Notes: a model not told the origin generated them from the letters alone. Positions 11,615-23,099 are shown, counted from the stretch's first letter. The stretch: 64,000 nt of DNA from Lolium rigidum (GCF_022539505.1 NC_061510.1:278090330-278154329), one strand, 5' to 3'. Program-made: numbers and translations.

Positions 11615-14207
11615 ACTATAACACGTGAGAAGGAGACCGACCGAACCATGTCATGAATGGCATCCTCCATGGACACAAAAAAAAAATGGTATCTTAAAAA
11701 GACAAGAAACTGTCATATATGTCATATACTGCAGTCTACCCATCCTATGGAACATCTCTTAGATTTGTATAAAATTAGATATATATGGCATTATTTAGCA
11801 TATTGATTATGATTTTTTTCTTGGTAGGCAAAAATACATGTGGGCAACGGTATCTTCCAGAAATACCATCTTAATATCGGCCAATATTTGTCAAACAAAT
11901 TTACTATTTTGTCAAAATTTAAAAAAAAACATTATTAAAATTATTTGAATACAGAAAAATTTCGTTCATTATTATTTGTTTTCGATGGTAACCGGTAAAA
12001 CCAATTTCCGCCGAAATATCAAAAACACCGGCTCGGGAAAACCCTGATCTAGGTAGATCTATATTTAGATAAATCTAAAACATGTTTCTGGGAGGGAGGA
12101 AATACATATCTTCTCATTTTTACAACACGGTTGATTTTCTCAATCTATTTCCGTCATGCCATAACTAATAATTGTTGCCTCCCATCCATGCTCACACATG
12201 CTTGCACATCTTTTAAATAACAACAAAATATCTTTTATCTCACATGCTCTAAAAATATGATTGTAACACATGTAGATGTGAGTGAGTTGTAGATTTACAA
12301 ACTAATAAACAACTCTCATTTTGTAACAAAAGATCGTTAGTGAATTTCACCAAGTATATATCACATCAACCTAGGCCATAACAAGATCTTTCTTCAGCAA
12401 ATATGCCAATAAAACTAACTCATTAATTGTGGTTTTTAGAAATAAATATATGCATGATTAATTTAAACTTAGGACCATGATATATATGGAGAACGTGAGA
12501 GTTGGAGCACAGCAGCATGGCATGATCTAGGGTGCTCCTTTAAATCTGCACGACGGTGCTTTTCCACAAAATGAAAACAAAAACTTGTCACCTCCCACAT
12601 GAAAAATACCCTTTCAACTTACGGTTGCCATCACACCACGGGGAAAACGCGTGCACGCTCGGACCTTAGAATATCCCAAACTTTAATACCATCGTCTTAC
12701 TAAGATGTAAAAAGACATATGAATGTGCCGATTCCTAAACTAACATGTATTTTTGGGTAAATAAATAAGAGGAAACAATATTTTAACTTAAATAATATGA
12801 AGGTGGCATGCATAACATTGTATGTGCAACAAGATGACGCCCTCACATTGCGAGGGCCACCTTGCTAGTTTTCAAAATATCTGAAAAAGGTCTTCGGACT
12901 AGAATGCCCGAATAGAGAAGTACATGTTAGGCATTAGAAACTCGGTTGTAGGTTTTATGGTAGCCATTTCTTTTCACAAGGTCGCAAAACGTTGGGAATC
13001 TATGCAGCTGAATTTCCAACCAATACCTACATATATGGATTTTTTGTTTTCTCAAAATGTATTAATATGTTTTTCCATAAATTTAAAAAATACAAACTTT
13101 ATAATAAGCGTGTGTTCTATTTTATGCTTTTCTATGGAGAGATATGGGGACCGGCCGGCTTTGGAACTGATGGTCAGATGGCAACTTCCTCCTTATCACT
13201 TGGCCACATGACAAGTTGCCATTGGTCCGCTCCGAAACACCCCAGGCGATATCTAAAGTTCAAAAATGACGGATTTGCTGTATCTCAATTGACTAAGAAT
13301 TTTTTAAGTTTCAGTCACCCAAAAATATTTTTGAAATGCAACTGAAGCGAGTTGTAATTTTTTATAAACCGTAATTGCACTTTCCTCCTAACTGAGACTT
13401 ATGAAATTCTCCGATTAAGACATAGGGCAAACCCAAAAATAATGGTTTCAATCTAACCATGGTTTAGAAAATCCTCTCAGATTCCATGAAAGTCCACCAC
13501 GGTTGCGTGGCATCTGATTTGACAAAAGCAGAGTACTATTACATATTACTGTTTATTATGCATGAACCGCTTTCCAAGTTCTCATCCAGACGACCTTCTA
13601 CACTGGATAGGTTTTAAAAGAAATGCCCAAGTCACATATATTCTTCGTATGCAAGTAGATTTCATTTGGTCAATCCAAATAGACAGATTCCAGGCGCACC
13701 CATATGACGTAGACAAGTGTCACAATTATTTTTTCCAATAAAGAAAATATAAATTAATATCGAGAGATATTAATTACATTTTGCCTCTGGAACAACGCAA
13801 TACCATAGATGCACATACAAAAAGGAAGAAAAAAAACTAAGAACAAAAAAATCCCGCAACAGTATTCCAACTCTAGCAGAAATAATACATCCACCAACAA
13901 AACAACACCTGAATTCCAGACTCTCGAAAAAATGACATCTTCAAAAAGGGAACAATGCATAATCATAATCATCGTTGTCGCCCGATCAAACGATATTAGG
14001 TTTTACCCTGAAGATAGTCCCAGCTCTGAAAATAATGTCTTTAACAAGGCTATTGCTAGACACAACTAATTAAAAATAGACCTTGAATTTTTACCTTGAA
14101 AGTTAAGATTCTAAACTTCACCCATGATACTTCACGGTTATTTAATGAATAACAATGATCCAGGTTTCTGCTATAGAGAACGAAGGCATCAACATGGCTG
14201 TCTCTAG
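11615..14207. other. AT-rich intergenic DNA, no gene seen
   Basis: There are many A/T runs and no long frame with a motif. Around 11750-12110, AGATTTGTATAAA and its rough inverted counterpart near GATAAATCTAAAACATG, ending in GGGAGGGAGG, look like a decayed Stowaway-type MITE, but too degraded to delimit. Frames at 12924-13345 and 13754-14069 are Lys/Asn/Phe-rich chance ORFs. The segment 13240-13480 reads like an old DNA transposon end. The 3' flank of the kinase pseudogene lies at 14100-14207. Confidence 0.4.
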
Positions 14208-14928
14208 CTAGTTATCTCCTGCTGGACGGGCATTGACAAGGGGCTGCATAGCTTTGACGACAATGGTCATGTTGGGCCTGAAATCGGCTTCATACTGCAC
14301 ACAGAGCGCTGCCACCGCTGCCAGCTGAGCTAGCAGAAGAGATTCAGTTAAAAACAGATTAGAGCATCAGCAAGCGATTCACATTCCATTCGGCCACTGC
14401 TTTCGGTGGGTAGTCGTTGTTGAGCTTGGGATCGATGCACTCAGTGATCTTATCCTCACTCAGTCTCGGAGTGGCCTGTATGATCAGTGTCATACTCCTA
14501 ATCAGTATGATATAGAGTAGACTAATTAAGAGAGTAGGTGGAGCGTACGTACCCAGGTGACGAGGCTCTGCTGGCCCTTTGGCATGGTGTGATCGACGGG
14601 CTTCCTCCCGGTGAGGAGCTCGAGGAGGACGACCCCGATGCTGTAGACATCGCTCTTTTGCGTGAGCTGGCCCGTCATGGCGTACTCGGGCGCGTGGTAG
14701 CCGAAGGTGCCGAGGACCTTGGTGGAGTTGAGGCGGGCGGCGGTGTCGGGGGACTGGTTGGTGACGTTGAAGTCGGCGATCTTGCGGTCGCGGCCATCGA
14801 AGATGAGCACGTTGCTGGAGCGGACGTCTCCGGCCGTGGATCACGGACGGCTGCACCTTCTCGTGCAGGTACTCGAGGCCCCTGGTGGCGCCCAGGGCCA
14901 CCCTGGCGCGCTGGCTCCAGGTCAGGGT
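14208..14928 (-). pseudogene. PTI1-like protein kinase, 3' part (C-lobe)
   Basis: This is the C-terminal half of a receptor-like cytoplasmic kinase of the PTI1 type, a Ser/Thr kinase family acting in plant defence signalling at membranes. From 14928 downward it reads ARVALGATRGLEYLHEKVQ, then the catalytic loop, [10 protein letters not shown] (DFN in place of DFG, as in PTI1 kinases), [34 protein letters not shown] and QQSLVTW. A GT-AG intron (14552-14476) precedes PRLSEDKITECIDPKL. A second intron ends at about 14335, followed by [18 protein letters not shown] and a stop at 14208-14210. The catalytic loop has a frameshift at about 14835 that destroys the HRD context. The upstream half lies beyond the LTR element at 17348-17757. 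Confidence 0.85.
14924..14928. repeat. Target site duplication AGGGT (left)
   Basis: AGGGT is directly before TGTTGG of the small LTR element and repeated at 17348-17352. Its position inside a coding exon of the kinase fits the uninterrupted reading across the site. Confidence 0.85.
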
Positions 14929-16356
14929 TGTTGGTGCCAGCAATGGCTGGCTCCCTCTTCTTTATCTCTCTCTCTCACAATCGCACGAACGAAGGTGGAA
15001 GGAGAAACGTATGGCCTGGATTTTCTGGCGACAAACGCCGCCATGGGCGCACCAACACCCTAATCTTTTCTGTTCAGCTGGCTCACACCACACCTTACAA
15101 GTACTTGACTCACGACGGCAGCTCGGCAACCACCATGGCCGCACCCACACGAGAGCTATACATGGAGACTACATCTTCCTCCTATCGCTACTCAACTAGC
15201 TATCTTTGCATTAACGATCAGTTGTGGTTTTATACGCGGGCAAAGCCCAGGCCACGCACGCTGCCCAGCTATCATGCACGCACTAAGAGCAGGTCTAACA
15301 GACCCCTTAAAAGGGCCAAACCCGTATAATAACCGCCGATATACGGGGTTGGGCTCTACCCGGCCGTCTAGCAAACCCCGTAAAATAGTGCCCCGCGTCG
15401 ATTTTTACAGTTTCAGCTAAGGGTGGCTTTTCGCCCCTTACTTCTACGGGGCGGGAGGCTGAATACAGGTCCAACCCCCCGGTCGTGGCGCGCTGAACTT
15501 TCAGAAAATCACAACTTGTACCAGACTAGCCGGATCAAGCTCCCGCTCCACCAGCGCGCGCGACGCCGCCGACTTGGCCCCCTCCGCGTCCGCGTTCGTC
15601 TGGGCGAGCTGGGCCTTCGCTCGTGCTCGCGCGTCGGGCGGCCGGAGAGCAGCCACGCCCGCAGCGAGCAGCCGACGCGAAGCTTTCCGTGACCTCTGTG
15701 CGTACGCGCCAAGCGAGAGAGGAAATGGTGGAGCTAGTGGACTCGCATGGTTGCCTGCGTACGTGAACTTTGCTCAGCTGGTGGACTCGCATGGTTGCCT
15801 GCGTACGCGAACTGTGCGTACACGAACTTTGCTCAGCTGTTGCCTGCGTCGACCTCGCCGGCGGGGCAGCACGCACGGGTGGCGGTCGGCCAAGGCGGGG
15901 CAGGGGCCGGGGCGGCGTCGCACGACGGGGGCTGTGGCGAGCGGGGGCGGCAGGCCGACGGCTGGTGGCTGCGGGCAGGGGCAGGGGCAGTGGCTGGAGG
16001 AGGAAGAAGAAGAGGAGGAAGAAGGGGAAAAAAATTGATTTGGCATATTCTCGGAATATACCCTTTTACAGTTTAGGAATACGGGGTCTGCTAGCTCGGA
16101 CAAGTTTTCGGCCGATCGAAATCGAATACAGGGCCCTCTACTCGTGTTATACGGGGCAGAAATTTAAGGGGTCTGTTAGACATGCTCTAACTACCTCCAC
16201 TAATCCATGCACTCACGCAAAACCAGCTAACAACCTGGCCCTGCGCGACTCACGCACACGACCTACTCCACTCGCCATGGCGGGACGACGCGCACGCACC
16301 GGAACACCGAACAGCCCAGCCATGTCCAGCGCTTTCTGTCAAGATTACGGCTAACA
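14929..16356 (-). repeat. 3' LTR of the TRIM-like element (with MITE inserted)
   Basis: It matches the 16972-17347 LTR at both ends. It carries the 901 bp Harbinger-type MITE, and the stretch from about 15170 to 16205 has no counterpart in the other LTR beyond that MITE, so about 150 bases were lost there. Confidence 0.8.
15287..16187. mobile_element. PIF/Harbinger-type MITE
   Basis: The left end (15287 onward, GAGCAGGTCTAACAGACCCC) and the inverted right end (ending GTTAGACATGCTC at 16187) match with one difference over about 22 bases. The flanks are TAA on both sides (15284-15286 and 16188-16190), the TWA target used by PIF/Harbinger elements. The interior is GC-rich with no transposase. 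The GAGCA(T/G)GTCTAACAG end is typical of this superfamily in grasses. Confidence 0.8.
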
Positions 16357-16954
16357 TTTTTCCCTTAATCTTGGCTCGATGTTGTCGGAGATGCTGCAGC
16401 TGCCGTCGTCTTCATCGCCAGCGGCCGCCGCTACAGCCTACCGACGATTGATGTTGCACTCCGTCATGATCGACATGCCCTCAGCTCACACTCATGCCGC
16501 GCACTGACGCAGGCAATGCGGCCGCTCGAGCAGCTCGATCTTGTCATATCCTCCTCGATCATACCGTGATCCACACGCACCAACTCGTTGCCATGATCGC
16601 ACGCCGACGCGATCAACACAGCCGGCCCTGCGTGCCCAGGACGCGGTATTCTTCCTCGGCTACACACGCCCAGCTTCTTCTCCGCCGGTGACACACGGAA
16701 CAACCGGAGCGCACACACACGCCGGTCGCCACCGTGCTCACGCCGGTCGCCCTACGGCCGTCGCATGGCGCCACTACGGCCTCCGTGGCCGCGCAGCTCC
16801 ACCACGCTGCCGCCATGCCGCGCCACCGCGGCCTCTGCTCCACTACGCAGGTTGGCCGCGACCTCTGCGCTCGCCGCACATACGGCGGACAGCGCGCCGC
16901 CTCCACGTCCACCGTGCTCGTCGCGGACTTACCGCGAGCCACGGCCCGGAACTT
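16357..16954 (-). other. Non-coding internal region of the TRIM-like element
   Basis: About 600 GC-rich bases between the two LTRs. No gag, protease or RT motif is visible in any frame. Confidence 0.6.
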
Positions 16955-16971
16955 GAGGCTCTGATACCACT
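16955..16971 (-). promoter_or_regulatory. Primer binding site (initiator tRNA-Met type)
   Basis: On the minus strand this reads GTGGTATCAGAGCCTC, the standard plant LTR-element primer site complementary to the 3' end of tRNA-Met, directly behind the 5' LTR. Confidence 0.8.
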
Positions 16972-17347
16972 TGTTGGTGCCAGCAATGGTTGGCTCCCTC
17001 TTCTTCATTTCTCTCTCACAATCGCACGAGGAAGGTGGAAGAAGAAACACATGGCCTGGATTTTCCGGCGACGAACGCCGCCACGGGCGCACCAACGTCC
17101 TAATCTTTTCTGTTCAGCTGGCTCACACCACACCTTACAAGTACTCGACTCACGACGGCAGCCCGGCAACCACCATGCCACACCCACACGAGAGCTACAC
17201 CTGTCTCACGTAAAACCAGCTAACAACCTGGCCTGGTCATGCGCGACTAACGCACACGACCTGCTCCACTCGCCATGGCGGGACGACGCGCACGCACCGG
17301 AACAGCCCAACCATGTCGAGCGCCTTCTGCCAAGATTACGGCTAACA
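16972..17347 (-). repeat. 5' LTR of the TRIM-like element
   Basis: 376 bp, starting TGTTGGTGCC and ending GGCTAACA. It borders the primer site on its left and the AGGGT duplication on its right. Confidence 0.85.
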
Positions 17348-17757
17348 AGGGTCGGCCCCGGCTCGGCGCCCTTTTGGCCGTGTAGGATGTCGTAGAGGGA
17401 GCCGTTGGTGGCGAACTCGTAGAGCACGATGCGTTTGTTCAGCTCCAGACAGTAACCCAACATCTGGGTGAAATGCTCGCTCCCGAGCCTGGAGCCCTGG
17501 ACACCACGGAGAGCTGCGCGCAGAACTCGGCCTCCGGCTGCCCCGAGCCGCCGTTGTCGAACACCTTCACCGCCGCGGCCTCGCCGGTGCTCAGTTTGGC
17601 GCGGTACACATGGCCGTACGAGCCTTCCCCGATCAGCGACCCGGCGCCGAAGTTGCCCGTGAGACGGTTGAGCTCCTCCAGCGGGACGGCCGGCACGTCG
17701 ATCGGCATCACCTTCGCCGGCCCGACGTCGCTCCTCGGCGCGTTCGGCCCTCTTGAA
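17348..17757 (-). pseudogene. PTI1-like protein kinase, 5' part (N-lobe)
   Basis: This is the N-lobe of the kinase whose C-lobe is at 14208-14928. On the minus strand it reads VMPIDVPAVPLEELNRLTGNF, the glycine loop GEGSYGHVY, the lysine strand AAAVKVFD, then AEFCAQLSVVS. A frameshift at about 17495 moves the reading to the next frame, which continues as LGYCLELNKRIVLYEFATNG, SLYDILHGQKG and GPTL, where the TRIM-like element breaks the exon. An acceptor-like AG near 17757 suggests that this exon starts there. The usual first exon (short, Cys-rich N-terminus) is not visible upstream, where LTR sequence begins. With two frameshifts and the insertion the gene cannot make a kinase. Confidence 0.85.
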
Positions 17758-18538
17758 TGCTAATTCGATCCAGCTAATTAGTTCCTAGTCCTAAGGTGAT
17801 GGCCATTACGGATCTCTAGGTCCCGCTATTGGTTATTGATCGAAGAGGTGTCTCGATCACATCTGCATCATTCACGAACTGTAGGATGACATACTTAAGG
17901 TTAGATGTCGCGTATGGTAGATACGAGGATATGAGTGGGCCAGGCGTACCATCCTAAAGGCCCAGCCGCCCCCTCCCAAGGGGATAAGGATCAACCCTAG
18001 AAAATAGGGGGATTTAGGGGCAGGGGCGGCCACACCTTTCCACCCCTGAACCCTAGATCACTACAAGGATTCCGCTGTATTGCAACAAAAATTATGGCGA
18101 CGACAATTTTTTGTTGCAATAAATTGTAATATTACCACAAATTATCTATTTGTGGTAATAGGAGGCGTGTATTGCAATGGTCACGAAATGTTGCGTTAAA
18201 TAAGTCTTTTGTGGCAATAGAATCTAGTTATTGCAACCAAATGTTAGATCGTGGCAATAATCTCAACGTATCTCCACAATTTTATTACGGTGCCATAGAT
18301 AGTTCCATAGTTGCAATAGGGAAAATATATTGCAACAAAATCGATATATGTGGCAATACTTTTCACATATTGCCACAAGATTTCATTGTTGCCAAATAGT
18401 ATATGATATTGCAACGATATTGGAAGGCCCCACATTTCAGACCAGATTTCTTATTGTCATGCTTTGGGATATTGCCAAAACAGGAATACACCTCACCATG
18501 AAATAATTTTAATTTATTTTGATAGGAAAACTAGTTTT

Positions 18539-18540
<2 letters not shown>

Positions 18541-18571
<31 letters not shown>
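18541..18571 (+). repeat. (TAA)n microsatellite
   Basis: About ten perfect TAA units inside the CACTA element. Confidence 0.95.
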
Positions 18572-18572
<1 letters not shown>

Positions 18573-18796
18573 TAGGACCCAAACATATTACTCCTCTTCA
18601 GCAGAAATAGGCAAAAAAAAAAACAACGCAATCTGTTTTCCCTCCAAAACTTAGAGCCAATTTCTTAACAAAATTCTAAACGACCTACAGAATTTTGGTT
18701 TACCGCTATTTTTTTCGTATTTGTAGTGGATTCCCACCAAAACTATTCATTAACTAATATATTTAGGTTTACCATTCTCAGTAGAAAAGAGAGAAT

Positions 18797-19309
18797 ATGG
18801 CGACCGACTGCTCTCGCCCAAGGCGACACAGGCGACGCGCCGCCCCTTCCCCATCGACGGCGCCCACTCCGGCCAGGTCGTTCACCTCTCGGGACCTCGT
18901 CTGCGTCTGTCCCGGGCGGCCCCTGCCCCCGCTGCCGGCTTCCATCCCCGCAGGTATGCGTCCCGTGGCGGTCAACTTCTCCAGGCCCCGGGCAGATCTG
19001 TATCCGATCGTGTTTATCCCCGCAGGTATGCGCCCACTGTCGGCGGGGACATCGGCGATCTGGAGAACAAGATCATCTCCCGACCATGCATGGCTTCATG
19101 TTAACCCGGGATCCCTGCTCCCGGGCTACCTTCCTGTAGAATCCTCAGACTCACGGCAAGATCATCGATCTTCCGTTTTGGGACTCGAGATCAAAGATGA
19201 CTTTCTCGTAGACTGCAATTGCCTGCTCTCCATCAAGGAAACTATTCCAGACTGCATCGTGCTCCTGGCTCAGCCTGACGGCCCCTTCATATGGTACTGT
19301 AAAGTGTAA
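18797..19309 (+). CDS. Hypothetical ORF carried by the CACTA element
   Basis: This frame of 170 codons starts at ATG 18797. The first 60 residues are rich in Arg, Pro and Ser (RRHRRRAAPSPSTAPTPARS). The block IPAGMRP occurs twice (about residues 50-56 and 74-80). The last 50 residues look more like a folded domain (LGLEIKDDFLVDCNCLLSI, then IVLLAQPDG). I do not recognise the protein. The two 17-base repeats behind the IPAGMRP blocks each contain CAG/GTATGCG, which could serve as acceptor and donor, so the true coding structure may be spliced. It may be a captured host gene fragment or a chance frame. Confidence 0.35.
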   Translation: MATDCSRPRRHRRRAAPSPSTAPTPARSFTSRDLVCVCPGRPLPPLPASIPAGMRPVAVNFSRPRADLYPIVFIPAGMRPLSAGTSAIWRTRSSPDHAWLHVNPGSLLPGYLPVESSDSRQDHRSSVLGLEIKDDFLVDCNCLLSIKETIPDCIVLLAQPDGPFIWYCKV

Positions 19310-22002
19310 AAAGTTTTAATTTGTCTACATCAGTCGATCTGTAGTTTGCTGTCCGGGCTGCACCTAGCTTCATAGAAATTTCCTCCGTTCCTATTATTCT
19401 CATGTGTGCCCTCTGCATATGTGTTGCCTGGTGATTGCAAATTTCTAATTAATATTTGTAAAATATTAATTTGCTTCTGGAACCTAGTTGGATAGGGCTA
19501 AATCTCTCGATTTGTAGTGTGCCCTGCAGGTGCAACTAGCTGCATATATAATTTTCACCTGCCAAAATGACTGTGCTTAAGTGGCTTAGCATTTGTATAT
19601 TGAGGTGGGCATAAACATACACATTTATCATCAGTTTTATACTAACTTTGCTGATGCTACCTTTTCTTCAGTTAAGATTTACCGAGTACTTTTCAGTAAT
19701 TTTTGGTCAATCGTCCATGCATGTATATGAGTAAAGCAATTCTATGGCATCTCTTTATTTTTTGTTTCTAGCGACATTACCTAAACTGTTCAGTTTTTGT
19801 TTACGCAGCTAAATAATTCATACACTTCAGAATGGTTTGTTGTTGCACTGAAGTTGATGTTCCATTAAGTCATACACTGACAGCTGCAGTGAAGTTTTAT
19901 TTTTACCAATATCAATCTAATTTCTTCACATTGTCTGCAGCATTGTTCCATTAAAGAATGACTATGTGGAAATGCAAGTTAATGAGGTTAAATGTTTCTT
20001 TTTTCAGCTGAGATGTTAAGATGTTGATTCTGCCTAGTATCAAAAGAATAGATGAATCGGGCGAATCAGTCTAAGGCTATTTCTGGATGTACGATGTGTT
20101 TCATGTATTATTGGATTACTAACTGGGTGATAATTTTTAATGTCCTCCATTATTTATGCTAGACTTGATTTGTAGGGTATTATCCACATGCCAACACCTG
20201 AAAGAAAGTTGTTGTTCACTGTATTGCACTGTCTATATATAGCATCAGCCAGTTGAACAGTAGAGACAAAAAACTGGTCAAGGTATCTCTTCAGCAACTC
20301 AAATAATTTTTTATTTTGCTACTTGATAGGATTACCACTGTTTCTATTTTTACTCTTATGTTACTTCCAAAAAATGACTTCTGCAGGACACTCTTGAATT
20401 TATGCAGGCCATTTATATATTCATTTATGGGAGGCCAATGTGGGTCTACCATGAGTTCTAGCAACAATCGGTCATGTTGGGTATGTTTTTGAGTTCAGTA
20501 TTGTATACATAGCAAACTTTGTATTGACACATGTCAATTGCAATCCACATATCTGCGCAATTTCCTTCTAGTCAGTAAGTATAATATCTAGTAGTAACTA
20601 ATTTATTTTAGCATTCAATTGCAATGTATAAGGTCAGCTGAGCATCATATGGTTTTGTTCAGATCTCATCGTGATTATTCCTCTGGCCAGATTTCCTTTT
20701 GCATATTCATATGTTGATAACCACTATGATTTCTATGTCAAACAAGCTATTTAAAATGGATAGGATAACAATTTTTTTTTTGCATGCTGTCATAGCTTTG
20801 GCGTGTGACCAAGTTGAGTATACATATTTACAAAAACAGATCAACTACATAGTAGAATCCACTATACCACTGCATTTTGACAAGTTGATATTGATAACGA
20901 ACTTTTTTTTCAGGTCCCATAGATCAGCAAGACTTCTATATTCGGATATCAGCTTTGGACATGTTAGGCAAAATATTGCAAGGAATACATATAGAATTAG
21001 GTAGAACATTATAATTTGACGCAAGGTTGTAAATTATCTATTATTTAAACAATTAATATGTATTGGATGCTATTCCAGTAATTAATATTGAAGTATTTGT
21101 CACTACATTCATATTGTATTCTATCTTTGTGTCTATTGTGCTATGGTTCACCCAGCCAATCTCATGGCAAAATGACTAATGCCACAAAAACAAGAATTGT
21201 TTCATAGTTTCTTGCCACGCTTCACTATTGCTATGGAAGATTATGCGCCACAACCTGAGCTTCGTTGGCATAGGTTGTTGCCACAAATGCTGTCGCCACG
21301 AGTTTGTTACATGTTGCGTTAACGTATCTCCACAAACCAGTTACATGTTGCGTTAACCTATCTCTACAAACCAAATTGTGGCACCAAGTGATTGGTGCCA
21401 CGAGAAAAAATGTGGCAACTTACCACATGGTTGTTGCAATAGCACACTTTATTGCCACGATTGCTTTTTTGTGGAAATAACCTATTACCATGTGTCCAAT
21501 TGCAACGGATGCCAACGAATGTCATTTTGTGGCAATAGGTGTGTATTGCAACAATTTGGCATGTATTGCGACGAACGACTTTGTTGCAATAGACCCAGAT
21601 TCTTGTAGTGGATGCCGTCTCTCACCCTCCTCTCCTCCTGCGCTGGCTTGCCGAAGCCCTGCAAGAATTCTCCTCCACCACCACCACATCGTCGTGCTGC
21701 TAGAACTTCTCGGAGGATCTACCACTTCTGCTGCCCGCTAGACTGGGGAGAGAACGCCTTCATTGACACCATAAGTGTGACTGAGTACGGAGGTGCTGCC
21801 CGTTTGCAGCACCGAAAGGACTTCATCCCAATCTTGAGATCGGTAAGGGAATGACTACGACAACCACGAGATCCGATCTCATTAACGCTTTTGGTCTTCA
21901 AGTGTAAGATCCATCTTGTTGCTATCATCTAGTAGATTAAATCTTGGGTTTTGTTCGTTCTTGCGGTAGAATTTTTTGCTTTCTGTGCTACGAACCCATC
22001 AG

Positions 22003-22015
22003 TGGTACCAGAGCC
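22003..22015 (+). promoter_or_regulatory. Primer binding site (tRNA-Met type, one mismatch)
   Basis: TGGTACCAGAGCC directly behind the LTR end at 22001. It differs by one base from the standard TGGTATCAGAGCC. Confidence 0.7.
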
Positions 22016-23099
22016 TGATCTTATGCGCAGATGTTATGCATGAGTAGACCACAATGGTTTTGTGGGCTTTGATGCTTTTATTGTCGCCTCTCTTTCGTGT
22101 AGTTTGCATCTTGTAGGATGGTTCGATGAAGAAGCCTGGGCTAACATTACATGTCCTTGTATCTAAGAATTGCTCCAGGCTTGACGTGCAACTTGCATTG
22201 CACAAGTGGCCTTACGGGTGTCTATCTCTCCCACCATAGTTGAGATTCAAGTTGCAATTGGTGGCTTGACAATATTTGTATCAGCATTGTGGTTCTTGTT
22301 CGTAAGTAAGAACGACTCTTATTCGAAATCCCAAACCATGTAAAACATGCAAATAAAATTACATACGTCTAACTTGTTTTTGCAGGGGCATGTGATGTGA
22401 TATTGTCATAGTATGCTTGTGATTATGATTGATGTATGAGATGAAATATTTTGTAATATGGCAACCGATAGGAGCAAGGAAAATGGTTGTCTTTATATTT
22501 TACGACATGTGTGCCAACTCATCATGTAATAGATTTATTTCAAGTAGTTGTAATAGTTACTATAGATGGTGGACAAACATAAAGAGGCGGCATGGACCTT
22601 GACGCCATGTTGGTGAAGATGGAGATCATGTCCGTCCTTTGAAGATGGAGATAAAATACACAAGGAGAAAACCCATATCATGTCACATTATAATTGCATG
22701 TGATGTTAGTCGCTAAGGTAGCATTATAAGATGATCCCTCTCACTTAAGATCAAAAATTAGTGTGTTATCCCTTAAGTGTGCGCCATTGCAAAGACTCGT
22801 CGTTTCGAAGAATAACATGATGGTCGGGTGTGACAGATTCTAACGTACGCATACAACGGGTGCAAGCCAGATTTGCACATGTGGAATACTAATGTCTAAA
22901 TTGACAATCCTAGCGTGTACAGACATAGCCTCAGAACACGAAAAACCGAAAGGAAAAGCACGAGTCATATGAATAATATGGTGAACACTTTGTTGTTCAC
23001 CTTTGAAACTACATCTTCTCTAGTGAAGATTAGACTTTGTGTAGTGGATTTGGTTTTTGTAATCACTAAGGTAACATGAGGGATGTTGTCTTGAGTGGG
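22016..23099 (+). mobile_element. Internal region of the LTR element, non-coding
   Basis: About 1.1 kb behind the primer site, with no gag or pol motif in any frame. The 3' LTR is not seen: the sequence ends where another LTR begins at 23100. Either a non-autonomous element or a truncated one. Confidence 0.45.

Larger units (their letters stand above)
14929..17347 (-). mobile_element. TRIM-like small LTR retrotransposon inside the kinase exon
   Basis: Two LTRs start TGTTGGTGCCAGCAATGG and end ATTACGGCTAACA (14929-16356 and 16972-17347), flanked by the 5 bp duplication AGGGT. The right LTR is 376 bp; the left one is longer because it holds a MITE and about 150 extra bases. The internal region is only about 615 bp and has no pol. 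A Met-type primer site sits beside the right LTR on the minus strand, and a purine run (AAGGGAAAA on the minus strand) sits beside the left LTR, so the element is on the minus strand. ORFs at 16541-17395 on either strand are GC-rich chance frames. It must be mobilised in trans. Confidence 0.85.
18059..21610. mobile_element. Non-autonomous CACTA transposon
   Basis: The left end CACTACAAGGATTC (18059) and the right end GATTCTTGTAGTG (ending 21610) are inverted repeats starting CACTA, flanked by the 3 bp duplication GAT (18056-18058 and 21611-21613). Both subterminal regions (18075-18430 and 21170-21600) are packed with TATTGCAAC / TTGTGGCAATA-type motifs in both orientations, the binding-site arrays expected for a CACTA transposase. 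At 3552 bp with no transposase motif it is non-autonomous. It holds one ORF of 170 codons (18797-19309), a TAA microsatellite and about 1.8 kb of AT-rich, intron-like DNA (19310-21170). Confidence 0.9.
17798..22001 (+). mobile_element. LTR interrupted by a CACTA element
   Basis: The right border is set by ACCCATCA (ending 22001) followed by a Met-type primer site, so this is a 5' LTR. The CACTA element at 18059-21610 sits inside it. The left border is uncertain: TGATGGCCATTACGG at 17798 is a candidate start. Without the CACTA element the LTR would be about 650 bp. Confidence 0.5.

Noticed and set aside
14538..15329. Plus-strand ORF of 263 codons
   Set aside because: It lies antisense to kinase codons and runs on into the TRIM LTR and the MITE; the GC-rich third positions of the kinase keep it open. 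No motif.
15574..16354. Several overlapping ORFs within the MITE
   Set aside because: All three frames on one strand are open because of high GC content; Ala/Arg/Gly-rich without motifs.
16541..17395. Plus-strand ORF of 284 codons
   Set aside because: It crosses the TRIM internal region, LTR and kinase exon, so it cannot be a real gene; composition is His/Arg/Pro-rich as in GC-rich chance frames.
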